DNA of 64,000 nucleotides, from NCBI GenBank assembly GCA_002368155.1, contig AP018180.1, forward strand, positions 5,169,007-5,233,006. Direction: 5' to 3'. Below the pieces are notes generated by a model. The model was given only the letters and a program-made list of their open reading frames with translations, made no database searches and was not told the DNA's origin. Numbering within the stretch: the stretch's first letter is position 1; each line of letters opens with the position of its first letter. The translations under genes were made by a program, and so were the position numbers. Positions 48,779 to 56,291 of the stretch are shown here, piece by piece. The DNA comes from Nostoc carneum NIES-2107 (GTDB taxonomy: Bacteria; Cyanobacteriota; Cyanobacteriia; Cyanobacteriales; Nostocaceae).

Positions 48779-48800
48779 ATCACCCTTTTGGGTGTTTTTA
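48779..48800 (+). terminator. Short hairpin with T-tract
   Basis: CACCC-TTTT-GGGTG followed by TTTTTATT. The stem has only five pairs but is GC-rich and has a clear T-run. It lies between the XRE and HD genes, with no plus-strand gene directly upstream. Confidence 0.45.
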
Positions 48801-48805
48801 TTCAG

Positions 48806-48911
48806 ATAATAGCAATTTGAAAAAAGAAGGCGAAAGATTGTAGGGGCATGGCACTGCCATGACCTCTAGAATATATTGATGTGTCACAAACATGATTTGA
48901 ATTGGTATTAT
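48806..48911. mobile_element. MITE-like element, family 1, copy B
   Basis: 106 bases with ends ATAATAGCAATTTGAAAA and the complement of ATAATACCAATTCAAAT. Inner part is GTAGGGGCATGGCA/TGCCATGACC. Its reverse complement matches copy C (49610-49713) almost throughout, including CATCAATATATTCTAGAGG. The element ends 23 bases before the HD gene start codon. Confidence 0.85.
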
Positions 48912-48934
48912 TAGGGTGTTTTTGAGAAACTCTT

Positions 48935-49525
48935 GTGCAAACCGACAGACTGACGCAACAAATTCAATTCATCATCGAAATTGACCGCTTAAAGCAGATA
49001 CTCCGCCAAACCCTGCTGATAGATGGTTCGCGCCGAGAAAACAGCGCAGAACATTCTTGGCATTTAGCAATAATGGCGATGACGTTAGCAGAATATGCGC
49101 CGGATGGTGTTGATATCGTCCAGGCGATCAAAATGCTCTTGATTCATGATTTAGTAGAAATTGATGCTGGCGATACCTTCTGCTACGATGTCCAAGCTAA
49201 TTCCAGTAAAGCAGAGAAAGAATTACAAGCAGCATCGCGGCTATTTGGAATTTTACCTTCAGATATCGGTAGTGAATTACGTTTACTCTGGGATGAATTT
49301 GAGGCTGGAGAAACACCCACTGCTAAGTTTGCCGCAGCTTTAGACCGGATACAACCTTTGCTGCACAATCAACAAACAAAAGGTGGAACTTGGCGCATTC
49401 ATGGTATCAGACGCGACCAAGTTATGAAACGAGTCGCACCTGTAGAAACAGGCGCACCAAAACTCTGGCCTTTTGTCCTGCAATTAATAGAAGACAGCGT
49501 AAGCGCAGGATATTTAATGGCTTGA
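48935..49525 (+). CDS. HD-domain hydrolase (YfbR-like)
   Basis: A protein of 196 residues starting at GTG 48935. It has the HD pattern with metal ligands: a first His in ENSAEHSWHLAIMAMTLAEY, the HD doublet in IKMLLIHDLVEIDAGDTFCYD (residues about 70-90) and a later Asp in FAAALDRIQPLLHNQ. This fits the HD_3 family of YfbR-like 5'-deoxynucleotidases and related hydrolases that act on nucleotides. The gene stands between two inverted copies of the same MITE (48806-48911 and 49610-49713), and its promoter must lie within or across the left copy. Substrate not determined. Confidence 0.9.
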   Translation: MQTDRLTQQIQFIIEIDRLKQILRQTLLIDGSRRENSAEHSWHLAIMAMTLAEYAPDGVDIVQAIKMLLIHDLVEIDAGDTFCYDVQANSSKAEKELQAASRLFGILPSDIGSELRLLWDEFEAGETPTAKFAAALDRIQPLLHNQQTKGGTWRIHGIRRDQVMKRVAPVETGAPKLWPFVLQLIEDSVSAGYLMA

Positions 49526-49609
49526 AAATGGGCATGGGGCATGGGGCATAGGGCATGGAGAAGACAGATTTTTATGATAGGTTGTGCCAAAATCTGAAGT
49601 GAATGGCTA

Positions 49610-49713
49610 ATACCAAATCAAAAAATCAAATCATGCGATACATCAATATATTCTAGAGGGCAAGGCACTGCCTTGCCCCTACAATCTGTCGCATTCTTTT
49701 TTCAAATTGGTAT
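49610..49713. mobile_element. MITE-like element, family 1, copy C
   Basis: 104 bases, opposite orientation to copy B. Ends: ATACCAAATCAAAAAATC at the left, and the complement of ATACCAATTTGAAAAAAG at the right, next to GCGACAGAT. The interior is GGGCAAGGCA/TGCCTTGCCC. No coding capacity. Confidence 0.85.
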
Positions 49714-49755
49714 AACTTGATAGAACCAAGGAAACATTTAATTACCAATTACCAA

Positions 49756-50484
49756 TTACCCATTACCCATTCCCAAAATCTCCTCCCATTCTGCTGACGA
49801 GAGAGGTTCCACTACCAACTCCATCTCAAAGCGATCGCTTGCAGCACTCATCAAAGCTGTAATAATTGTTTCTACACTCAAATGCTGGGGTAGTTTTACC
49901 TGCGTCCAAGATTCTGCACCAAATACCTGGGCAAATAATTCCGCATCTTGGTTTAAGCGGATGGAACCATGTTGTAAAATTGCCCCAGCGCGTCGTAGTT
50001 GAGCGCTACCAATGAGTTTACCGCCATCGCTTAGGACTAAATCTGCACCAGTAGCAGTCCCAAAACAGTTAGGGTTATTAATATAGCCTCGCCCAGCAGT
50101 ACCATAGTGCAATTCTACGCCGAGCGATCGCCACCCTTGAATTAAAAACTCGCAAATTTTTTGGTATGCTTGCAAGCGATCGCCTGGTAATCCAGATGTA
50201 ACGACAGTATAAGTTAAATCGCCTTGGTGCAATACTGCCCTGCCACCACTGGGACGGCGTACTAAGTCTAATTTTTCACCTTGCCAAGTTAAATTTTCCC
50301 AGAATTGTGGATATTGGCGTTGATGATAGCCCAAAGAAATCGCAGTTGGCGACCAAGTATAAAATCGCAGGGTTGGGGGATGGTTTCCAGTCTGGTGCTG
50401 TTCTAGCAACCAGCTGTCAATTGCCATTTGTACGTTACCAGCAGCTGCTATTAAGGGAATAAATCGCCAAATTTTAGAGTTCAA
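49756..50484 (-). CDS. Lipoate/biotin protein ligase family protein
   Basis: A protein of 242 residues of the LplA/LipM fold (BPL_LplA_LipB). Features: WRFIPLIAAAGNVQMAIDSWLLEQH at the N-terminus, typical for cyanobacterial members; RRPSGGRAVLHQGDLTYTVV, the ligand-binding segment; and the catalytic Lys in SDGGKLIGSAQLRR. It would transfer lipoyl or octanoyl groups to carrier proteins; the actual substrate is not known. The start is TTG at 50484; the frame is closed by a TGA just upstream, so no longer form is possible, and the conserved W-R-x-I-P begins at residue 6. A 21/42-bp repeat array abuts its 5' end. Confidence 0.88.
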   Translation of the reverse strand: MNSKIWRFIPLIAAAGNVQMAIDSWLLEQHQTGNHPPTLRFYTWSPTAISLGYHQRQYPQFWENLTWQGEKLDLVRRPSGGRAVLHQGDLTYTVVTSGLPGDRLQAYQKICEFLIQGWRSLGVELHYGTAGRGYINNPNCFGTATGADLVLSDGGKLIGSAQLRRAGAILQHGSIRLNQDAELFAQVFGAESWTQVKLPQHLSVETIITALMSAASDRFEMELVVEPLSSAEWEEILGMGNG

Positions 50485-50712
50485 GAGTCAGAAGATGGTG
50501 ATTGGAAGGCGAACTTTCAAGTTCCGAAGGCGGAAGATGGTGATTGGAAGGCGAACTTTTGAGTTCTGAAGGCGGAAGATGGAGATTAGAAAGCGAACTT
50601 TCGAGTTCCGAAGGTGGAAGTTGGAGATTAGAAAGCGAACTTTCGAGTTCCGAAGGTGAACTTTGGAGATTGGAAGGCGAACTTTCGAGATTCAAAGGTG
50701 AAAGTTCACAAT
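50478..50712. repeat. 42-bp tandem array (dimer of a 21-bp unit)
   Basis: GCGAAC starts recur at 50509, 50551, 50593, 50635 and 50677, exactly 42 bases apart. Within a unit, GCGAACTTTCGAGTTCCGAA and GTGAACTTTGGAGATTGGAA show a 21-base subunit. In minus-strand translation it reads as heptads such as SPSELES and SLSNLQL, but the only start is a TTG without ribosome binding site. Confidence 0.9.
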
Positions 50713-50764
50713 TTTTTCTGAATTTATCGCTCCTCAAAGACGGTCAATTTCCAAAATATCAAAA

Positions 50765-50842
50765 TTGTAGGGGCACGGCACCGATTCAATGTTGATTTTA
50801 CCGAAAGTCTTTGGATGCCGTACCCTTACTTGCCAGATAAAT
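50765..50842. mobile_element. MITE-like element, family 1, partial copy D
   Basis: TGTAGGGGCACGGCACC and GGATGCCGTACCCTTAC arms, with TTTTACCGAAAGTCTTTGG in the centre, are related to the centre of copy A (35190-35240). The outer ATACCAATT ends are missing, so it is a remnant. Confidence 0.55.
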
Positions 50843-50859
50843 AAAGCTTTAGCGATGAT

Positions 50860-51339
50860 TTATGCTGCGCCGAACTTAGATTGCAAGGCTTCGTCGTTGT
50901 TATCTGCGATGGTTGCCACAATTGTAATGAGGCGGGAGACTTCGCCGGGAGATAATTCTGCTAGTGTTCTTGTGGAGATGACGACAACTTGGTTTTCAAT
51001 AATACCGAAACGTGCTTCAAAGGTGCTGCTACAGTTTAACTCTAGTAAATATCGCATCAATTCCGGTTCATTTTTAGCAGGTAACTTTAATACCGCAGAC
51101 CAAACCGTGATTGTATCCTCATCACTTGTACCACTAAGTTGCACAAATACTTCCACGCTGCCGTATTTAAATTTCCAGAGATAATTACCGTCTGGAGTTT
51201 GGCTAACCATTGCACTGTCATCTTGTTCCAAGCTATCGATGACATTTTCAATAACTTCTACATGGTTAATACTCGCCGTTTCCGCAATCAGATTCTCAAC
51301 GAGTTCGTTGTTGGGTAGGGTTTCTTGGTAACTTGTCAT
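50860..51339 (-). CDS. YbjN domain-containing protein
   Basis: A protein of 159 residues resembling the YbjN sensory-transduction regulator family: WKFKYGSVEVFVQLSG, TITVWSAVLKLPAKNEPELMRYLLELN and FEARFGIIENQVVVISTRTLAELSPGEVSRLI match the family's tandem alpha-beta pattern, which is related to type III secretion chaperone-like folds. Cyanobacterial members are common and of unknown function. The ATG at 51339 starts a short acidic N-terminus. No membrane helix. It stands alone, with repeats on both sides. Confidence 0.85.
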   Translation of the reverse strand: MTSYQETLPNNELVENLIAETASINHVEVIENVIDSLEQDDSAMVSQTPDGNYLWKFKYGSVEVFVQLSGTSDEDTITVWSAVLKLPAKNEPELMRYLLELNCSSTFEARFGIIENQVVVISTRTLAELSPGEVSRLITIVATIADNNDEALQSKFGAA

Positions 51340-51455
51340 ACAGATTTTTTGTTGAATATCGTTACTGATTTATCTACACATACTTTATAGCTTGTCAACG
51401 CCAGTAGTTTTAGCTCCTAAAGTGATAGTCTGGTTTTCAGCCAAGTCAAGATTTA

Positions 51456-51602
51456 AGGGGAAAGGGGAAAAGGAGAAAGGGGAAAGGGGGAAAACAACAA
51501 CCATTCACCCTTAACCCTTACCCTTTTACCTTTCCCCCAAGTCAGGATTCAGGGGAAAGGGAGAAAACAACAACCATTCACCTTTACCCTTTCACCCTTC
51601 CC
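51456..51602. repeat. Purine-rich short repeats (GGGGAAA)n
   Basis: GGGGAAAG, AAAACAACAACCATTCACC and CCTTTTACC units; a segment from AAGTCAAGATT to TTCCCCC is present twice (51450 and 51540), a direct duplication of about 60 bases. Confidence 0.7.
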
Positions 51603-51618
51603 CCAAACCTATTTCACT

Positions 51619-52722
51619 TTGACTGAAAACGCCTATCAAGATTACGCGCCTATGTCTTCTGTGTTTGAAACTGTGCAAAGTCGTGATGTTCGTCAGTTGG
51701 GAATTAACCCGAATCACTGGTATGTAGTTGCTCGTAGTAGTGAAGTCACAAATCAGCCTGTAAGTGTGGTAATTTGGCAACAGGCGATCGCGCTTTATCG
51801 AGATAGTAGCGGCAAAGTTCACGCTTTAGAAGACCGTTGTCCCCACCGCCAAGTTAAACTCAGTCATGGGCAAGTCGTTGGTAATGACTTGGAATGTGCT
51901 TATCACGGTTGGCGTTTCAATGCATCAGGTGAATGTTCAGCCGTTCCCTACCTCGCAGAAAATCAGAAACTCCCAAGTTGTAAAATCCGCCGTTACCAAG
52001 TCAAAGAACAAGACGGTTTTATTTGGCTATTTCCCGGAAATGCAGAACCATCTGTAGAACCTCTGGGTTTACCAGAATGGGAACATCTTAATTACATTGC
52101 TACAGTTTCAGTTATTAACTGTAATGCTCATTATTCTTATTTAATTGAAAACCTGATGGATATGTATCACGGACATTTACATCAGGATTTACAAGCTTGG
52201 GCATCAGCAGCTTTACAAGACATTGACGAAGATACTCATCGCGTAGATGCTCATTATACAGCCCAAAGTTACTATAAAATAGACAAAATTTGGTCAATAT
52301 CCCAGCTATTTTTCCCCGCACTGCGGCGCTTACATCCCGAACCTTTAGATGTAAGTTACGTTTATCCTCACTGGGTTTCTACATTAGGAAAAGATTTTAA
52401 AATTTACTGTTTACTTTGTCCAATTAGCGAAACACAAACCAAAGCTTATTTAATACATTTCACATCATTAAATGCTTTTTGGCGATTGCACAAATTACCT
52501 GTGTGGTTTCGGCGGTTTATCAAAGATAGCTTGTTTGGTGCAGCGCAAAAGTTACTTGATGGTTTGGTAATTCAAGACGTGAAGATGATTGAAGAGGAAC
52601 AGCAAGCTTATTTACAGAATCCAGATAGACGGAATTACGAGTTAAATCGAGCTTTGGTAAGCGTGCAAAGGCTGATGAGAATTCAGGCGCAGAAGATAGA
52701 TAATTTCTCAAGCGCTGACTAA
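51619..52722 (+). CDS. Rieske 2Fe-2S aromatic ring-hydroxylating oxygenase
   Basis: A Rieske non-haem iron oxygenase, 367 residues. Rieske ligands appear as CPHR (about residues 74-77) and C-x-x-H in LECAYHGW (about 93-100). The catalytic domain has ENLMDMYHGHLH (near 175-186), the N-x-x-D-x-x-H-x-x-x-x-H iron-binding motif with a slightly shortened spacing. The called start is TTG; an ATG at 51652 (residue 12) is a good alternative because the conserved region starts later. Related plant and cyanobacterial proteins include PAO, CAO and Tic55 types. No reductase or ferredoxin gene is near. Substrate unknown. Confidence 0.88.
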   Translation: MTENAYQDYAPMSSVFETVQSRDVRQLGINPNHWYVVARSSEVTNQPVSVVIWQQAIALYRDSSGKVHALEDRCPHRQVKLSHGQVVGNDLECAYHGWRFNASGECSAVPYLAENQKLPSCKIRRYQVKEQDGFIWLFPGNAEPSVEPLGLPEWEHLNYIATVSVINCNAHYSYLIENLMDMYHGHLHQDLQAWASAALQDIDEDTHRVDAHYTAQSYYKIDKIWSISQLFFPALRRLHPEPLDVSYVYPHWVSTLGKDFKIYCLLCPISETQTKAYLIHFTSLNAFWRLHKLPVWFRRFIKDSLFGAAQKLLDGLVIQDVKMIEEEQQAYLQNPDRRNYELNRALVSVQRLMRIQAQKIDNFSSAD

Positions 52723-52744
52723 TGACAATGAAATCATGGAAGTT

Positions 52745-52771
52745 GTAGGATGCGTTATTAACGCATCCTAC
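52745..52771. repeat. Perfect 27-base palindrome (GTGCGTTA-like family)
   Basis: Arms GTAGGATGCGTTA and TAACGCATCCTAC around a single base. It lies 27 bases before the antidote-like gene and could form a hairpin in its leader, or end the Rieske oxygenase transcript. Confidence 0.9.
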
Positions 52772-52798
52772 ACATACTATAGAAAGCTCAAAGTGAAA

Positions 52799-53095
52799 AT
52801 GCGGACAAGTGATAGCTATCAAGAATACCTGATCGAATCTCTTCAAGAACCTGAGGAGGCTGCTGCATATATTGAAGCAATATTAGAGGCTGAAAATCCT
52901 GAAAAAGAACTGCTATCATCAGCGCTGCAAGATGTCATTGATGCCAGGCTAAGAATGAACAATCTTTCAGAACAAGCACAAATAACCTGGGAACAACTAA
53001 ACAAGATATTGTTAGAAACTGGTGGCGCTGAGATTTATAATCTGTTGGCGCTACTCGATATCTTGGGGTTGAGAATATCGGTAAATATCAAGTAA
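52799..53095 (+). CDS. Addiction-module antidote-like small protein
   Basis: A protein of 98 residues from ATG 52799 (the frame is open further up, but upstream codons run through the palindrome). MRTSDSYQEYLIESLQEPEEAAAYIEAILE at the N-terminus matches HI1420-like antidote proteins; the middle (SSALQDVIDARLRMNNLSEQ) and the C-terminus (LLALLDILGLRISV) fit the degenerate helix-turn-helix of that family. The cognate RelE/HigB toxin normally lies just upstream, but here the upstream gene is a Rieske oxygenase. It is therefore an orphan antidote or a regulator. No autoregulatory operator is evident except for the palindrome at 52745. Confidence 0.8.
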   Translation: MRTSDSYQEYLIESLQEPEEAAAYIEAILEAENPEKELLSSALQDVIDARLRMNNLSEQAQITWEQLNKILLETGGAEIYNLLALLDILGLRISVNIK

Positions 53096-53233
53096 TAATA
53101 GCACCCAATACTTATCGGTTAAGGGTAAAAGGGGAAGGGTAAAAGGGGCAAGAAAAAACATTTAATCCTTACCTTTTCACCTTTTCCCCAAACCAAATTC
53201 TGAGGTGAAAATTCTTAAGCGAGCAGTATTATA

Positions 53234-53265
53234 ATAGCACCTACCTCACTTTAGGCAGGTGCTAT
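53234..53265. terminator. Hairpin after the antidote-like and GlsB genes
   Basis: ATAGCACCT-A-CCT and AGG-C-AGGTGCTAT arms around CACTTT. It lies between two convergent genes and could end either transcript. T-tracts are weak. Confidence 0.55.
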
Positions 53266-53355
53266 ATCTTTCCATTTAATTTCAGGGATAAATAATATCT
53301 ACAAAAGCTCCCTGAACTTTACTAATAAAGAATTATCAATTATTACCTTACAATT

Positions 53356-53625
53356 CTAGACAGCGCTACGGTTCAATAAGTTCCACAGGAAAACAGCGAT
53401 AAGTGCGCCAATTACAGCAACGATGATACCAGTAATGCTAAGAGTCGGAGCTGTTAAGGCAAACGTCCCCGTAGTAAAGAACACACCTAAACTACCGCCA
53501 ATAAAAGCACCGATGATTCCTAGCAGTATGGTTCCGAGGATTCCGCCACCCTGATGACCTGGATAGATAGCCTTCGCGATCGCACCAGCAATTAGACCTA
53601 AAACAATCCAAGCAATTATGTTCAT
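53356..53625 (-). CDS. GlsB/YeaQ/YmgE family stress-response membrane protein
   Basis: An 89-residue membrane protein with three hydrophobic segments (NIIAWIVLGLIAGAIAKAI, TILLGIIGAFIGGSLGVFF, GIIVAVIGALIAVFLWNLL) and the glycine-rich YPGHQGGGILGTILLGIIGA segment that defines the transglycosylase-associated/GlsB family. Homologues are induced by stress, but the molecular function is not known. Its upstream leader is long, and a terminator-like hairpin at 53799-53829 lies in it. Confidence 0.92.
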   Translation of the reverse strand: MNIIAWIVLGLIAGAIAKAIYPGHQGGGILGTILLGIIGAFIGGSLGVFFTTGTFALTAPTLSITGIIVAVIGALIAVFLWNLLNRSAV

Positions 53626-53798
53626 TGTTCTGACGTTGATTAAGTAACGTTTTTCTTTGACAATTACACAATATCAATTGCTCTCCTCATCTTTAATCTG
53701 CCTTGGGAATCAACTATTCATCTACCTGAGGAGTAATTACAAAGCTCCTACTACTTTTGATATATGTCTTTAATTGACTATTTAAAAATTTTAAGAAA

Positions 53799-53829
53799 AA
53801 GCTCCTAGCAGGTCTAAGACTAGGGGCTT
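53799..53829 (-). terminator. Rho-independent terminator-like hairpin on the minus strand
   Basis: Read on the minus strand: AAGCCCCTAG, loop of 11, CTAGGAGCTT, then TTTCTTAAAATTTTT. The 10-base stem has a single G-U type mismatch. No minus-strand gene lies immediately upstream; the next gene in that direction, at 55573 and beyond, is 1.7 kb away. It may end a small RNA or attenuate the GlsB gene. Confidence 0.55.
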
Positions 53830-54254
53830 ATAAAATTATTGCTTGGTAATAGTAGTATATGTATTTATAGGTATATCACTCCTCTACTTTAAGAGTTAAG
53901 CTTTAGTATTTCTAAAGTATTGTTAACTTTAAAAAAGTTATACTCAGAATCAATTTTAAAATCACAATATGATAATTACTCTTCTCAATTCTTTAACAAA
54001 GCTGTGGTTAAAAATGCCTAATACCAAGGAAATGAGTAATTGAGATTTCTCCGATTATCTGTTGGTAGGGTAAGAAGAAAAAATTTCTTTTGATTTTTGA
54101 GTAGAGACGCGATTTATCGCCTCTATGTAACCCTCGACCCTTGACCCTTAAAACAAGAATTTTGATGAAAACTATGTAATGGGGACAACAATTTGCTAAA
54201 CTCCATCATCTGGAAGGCAAATAAAGCATTGGCAATTCAGGGGAGGGTCGCAAA
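53830..54254. other. Intergenic region, possible small RNA on minus strand
   Basis: 425 bases without a coding gene. It would hold the body of any RNA ended by the hairpin at 53799 and the promoter of the DUF4336 gene. A palindrome of the AGACGCGATT family lies at 54105-54124. Heptamers of CCCTTGA type are at 54135-54150. Confidence 0.4.
54105..54124. repeat. Palindrome family 2, copy 3
   Basis: AGACGCGATTTATCGCCTCT, with one arm mismatch compared with the copy at 36146. Confidence 0.75.
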
Positions 54255-55484
54255 GTGGCTCATGATGAACGTGCTGGAAGCGCAGAACTAATTCATCCGC
54301 AGGACTTTTCGTGGTTTTTCTGGTTTACTTTGCCACTCTACCCATACGGGGAACGGCGAACTATTTGTAAAGAAGTAATCAAAGATACAATCTGGACTTT
54401 TGACCAAATGCAGGGCATTTTCTATGTTGTTGTGCCCATTCGTATGACTGTTGTGAAGCTAGAAGCTGGGGGTCTGTTGATTTATGCTCCCGTTGCACCT
54501 ACTCCAGAGTGTATCCGATTAGTCAATGAGTTAGTGGCAGAACATGGTGATGTGAAGTATATTATTTTGCCAACTATCTCAGGTTTAGAACACAAGGTCT
54601 TCGTCGGCCCCTTTGCAAGATTCTTTCCACAAGCACAGGTTTTTGTTGCTCCCAGCCAGTGGAGTTTTCCGTTAAATCTGCCACTCAGTTGGCTGGGTTT
54701 ACCCCGCAAACGCACTCAAATCCTTCCCGCAGACAGCATAAATACACCTTTTGCTGAAGAGTTTGACTATGCGATACTCGGCCCCATAGAATTAGGCCCT
54801 GGTAGGTTTGCAGAAGTAGCATTTTTTCACAAGCGATCGCACAGTTTATTAGTCACAGATGCGGTAATATCTATTCCAGAAGAACCACCTGCGATCGTGC
54901 AATTAGACTCATATCCCTTGCTGTTCCATGCTAAAGATCATGCAGGTGACATAGTTGCAGATAACCAGGCAAACCGCCGTAAGGGATGGCAACGAATTTC
55001 GCTATTTGCATTGTATTTTCGCCCCAGCGTGTTAGATATCCCTGGATTAGGTGAAGTATTGCGCGATGCTACCAAAGCCCCAGAACGTTCTAAAAAAGCT
55101 TATTTCGGCTTATATCCATTCCAATGGCAAGCTAATTGGCAACGTTCATTTGATGCCCTCAGAGGCGATGGACGTTTATTTGTCGCGCCAATTTTACAGA
55201 CTCTCATTCTCAACCGCGCACCCCAAGAAACTATTGACTGGGCTGATAAAGTAGCAAGTTGGAATTTTGAATGGATTATTCCTTGCCATTTTGATGCCCC
55301 AATCAAAGCACAACCGCATCAATTTCGCCAAGCATTTTCATTCTTAGAAAAGCAGCCAATAAATTCAGGTTTATTGAACAGTAACAGTTATCCCTTACCA
55401 CCAGATGATTTTAAAACTCTTCAAGAAATTGACGAGAGTTTAAATAAATTTGGCATTGTACCGCCAGCGAAGGATAAAGTGTAA
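54255..55484 (+). CDS. DUF4336 domain-containing protein
   Basis: A protein of 409 residues matching DUF4336, a family of metallo-beta-lactamase-like proteins that usually lack part of the zinc motif. Seen: FYVVVPIRMTVVKLEAGGLLIYAPVAPT, VKYIILPTISGLEHKVFVGPFARFFP (the conserved HK), SLLVTDAVISIPEEPPAIV and WIIPCHFDAPIKA near the C-terminus. The GTG at 54255 follows GGGAGGG with seven bases between, a strong ribosome binding site. It is found in cyanobacteria and plants; function is unknown. Confidence 0.88.
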   Translation: MAHDERAGSAELIHPQDFSWFFWFTLPLYPYGERRTICKEVIKDTIWTFDQMQGIFYVVVPIRMTVVKLEAGGLLIYAPVAPTPECIRLVNELVAEHGDVKYIILPTISGLEHKVFVGPFARFFPQAQVFVAPSQWSFPLNLPLSWLGLPRKRTQILPADSINTPFAEEFDYAILGPIELGPGRFAEVAFFHKRSHSLLVTDAVISIPEEPPAIVQLDSYPLLFHAKDHAGDIVADNQANRRKGWQRISLFALYFRPSVLDIPGLGEVLRDATKAPERSKKAYFGLYPFQWQANWQRSFDALRGDGRLFVAPILQTLILNRAPQETIDWADKVASWNFEWIIPCHFDAPIKAQPHQFRQAFSFLEKQPINSGLLNSNSYPLPPDDFKTLQEIDESLNKFGIVPPAKDKV

Positions 55485-55572
55485 GGTTGGGGACTGGGGA
55501 TTAGGTAACAGCAGAGGAAACAGAAGAAAAATTCTCATTATTAATTACCAATTACCCATTACCAAACCCCTA

Positions 55573-56250
55573 TTACAATTTTTCCCACACCACTGAATAA
55601 CGCCAAAATAAATGCTTTCTGACTTTCGATCCTGTAAGGTATTGTGAGTAAATTTGTTGCGCTTGCGATCGAGTGAGATATTTATCTGTGCTACCATGTT
55701 CTCGCCATGCTGCTATTGCTTCTGGTGTAGGTCTGAGGCGTTTGTTCTTCCACAGCTGCAATGTCCAATTTAATGGTACAGCAATTAGATTGGGCAATAT
55801 GTCTTCTATCCCTTTCGCTTCTACTAGGTCTAAAATTAACAGCTTACCACCAGGTTTGAGCGCAGACTTAATTTTAGGCAATAATACATCTAATGGTAAA
55901 TGATGCACTGTCGCAATTGAAGCGATCGCATCAAAATATTCCACTGGAAATTGCCATTGCAATATATCAGCAACTTGATACTTTATATTTGTGTAACATT
56001 GAGACTGTTGTTGAGCGACTTCAATCATTTTTGCAGAAAAGTCTACAGCAATTACTTCCTCGGCACGTTGCGCTAATAAGCGAGAAAAAACACCTTTACC
56101 ACAGCCGATATCTAGAATATTTTTACAGTTTGGCGGTAATTGCTGAAGTAAAAAACTATGATAGTGATTGTTATGATCCCATTGCACAGGCGGAAGTAAA
56201 GCTAGCCTATCAAAATCTCGTTGAATTTTTTGATTTAGGATCTCACTCAT
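55573..56250 (-). CDS. Class I SAM-dependent methyltransferase
   Basis: A soluble methyltransferase of 225 residues. SAM-binding motif I is ILDIGCGKGVFSRLL (about residues 44-58), then VIAVDFSAKMIEVAQ (motif II), YFDAIASIATVHHLPL and GGKLLILDLVEAKG (motif post-III). The C-terminal part (RSQAQQIYSQYLTGSKVRKHLFWRYSVVW) resembles small-molecule methyltransferases of the Methyltransf_11 type. The substrate cannot be deduced. The next upstream gene, on the same strand, is an acetyltransferase 42 bases away, so they may form an operon with the gene for the pyridoxamine-oxidase-like protein. Confidence 0.92.
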   Translation of the reverse strand: MSEILNQKIQRDFDRLALLPPVQWDHNNHYHSFLLQQLPPNCKNILDIGCGKGVFSRLLAQRAEEVIAVDFSAKMIEVAQQQSQCYTNIKYQVADILQWQFPVEYFDAIASIATVHHLPLDVLLPKIKSALKPGGKLLILDLVEAKGIEDILPNLIAVPLNWTLQLWKNKRLRPTPEAIAAWREHGSTDKYLTRSQAQQIYSQYLTGSKVRKHLFWRYSVVWEKL

Positions 56251-56291
56251 GATTAATGTAAAAAATTAAGTACTTATGTTGTGAATTAATT

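Noticed and set aside
50474-50737. Minus-strand 87-codon frame and plus-strand 83-codon frame over the 42-bp array
   Set aside because: Open because the period is divisible by three; TTG start without ribosome binding site; low-complexity product. Kept as a repeat.
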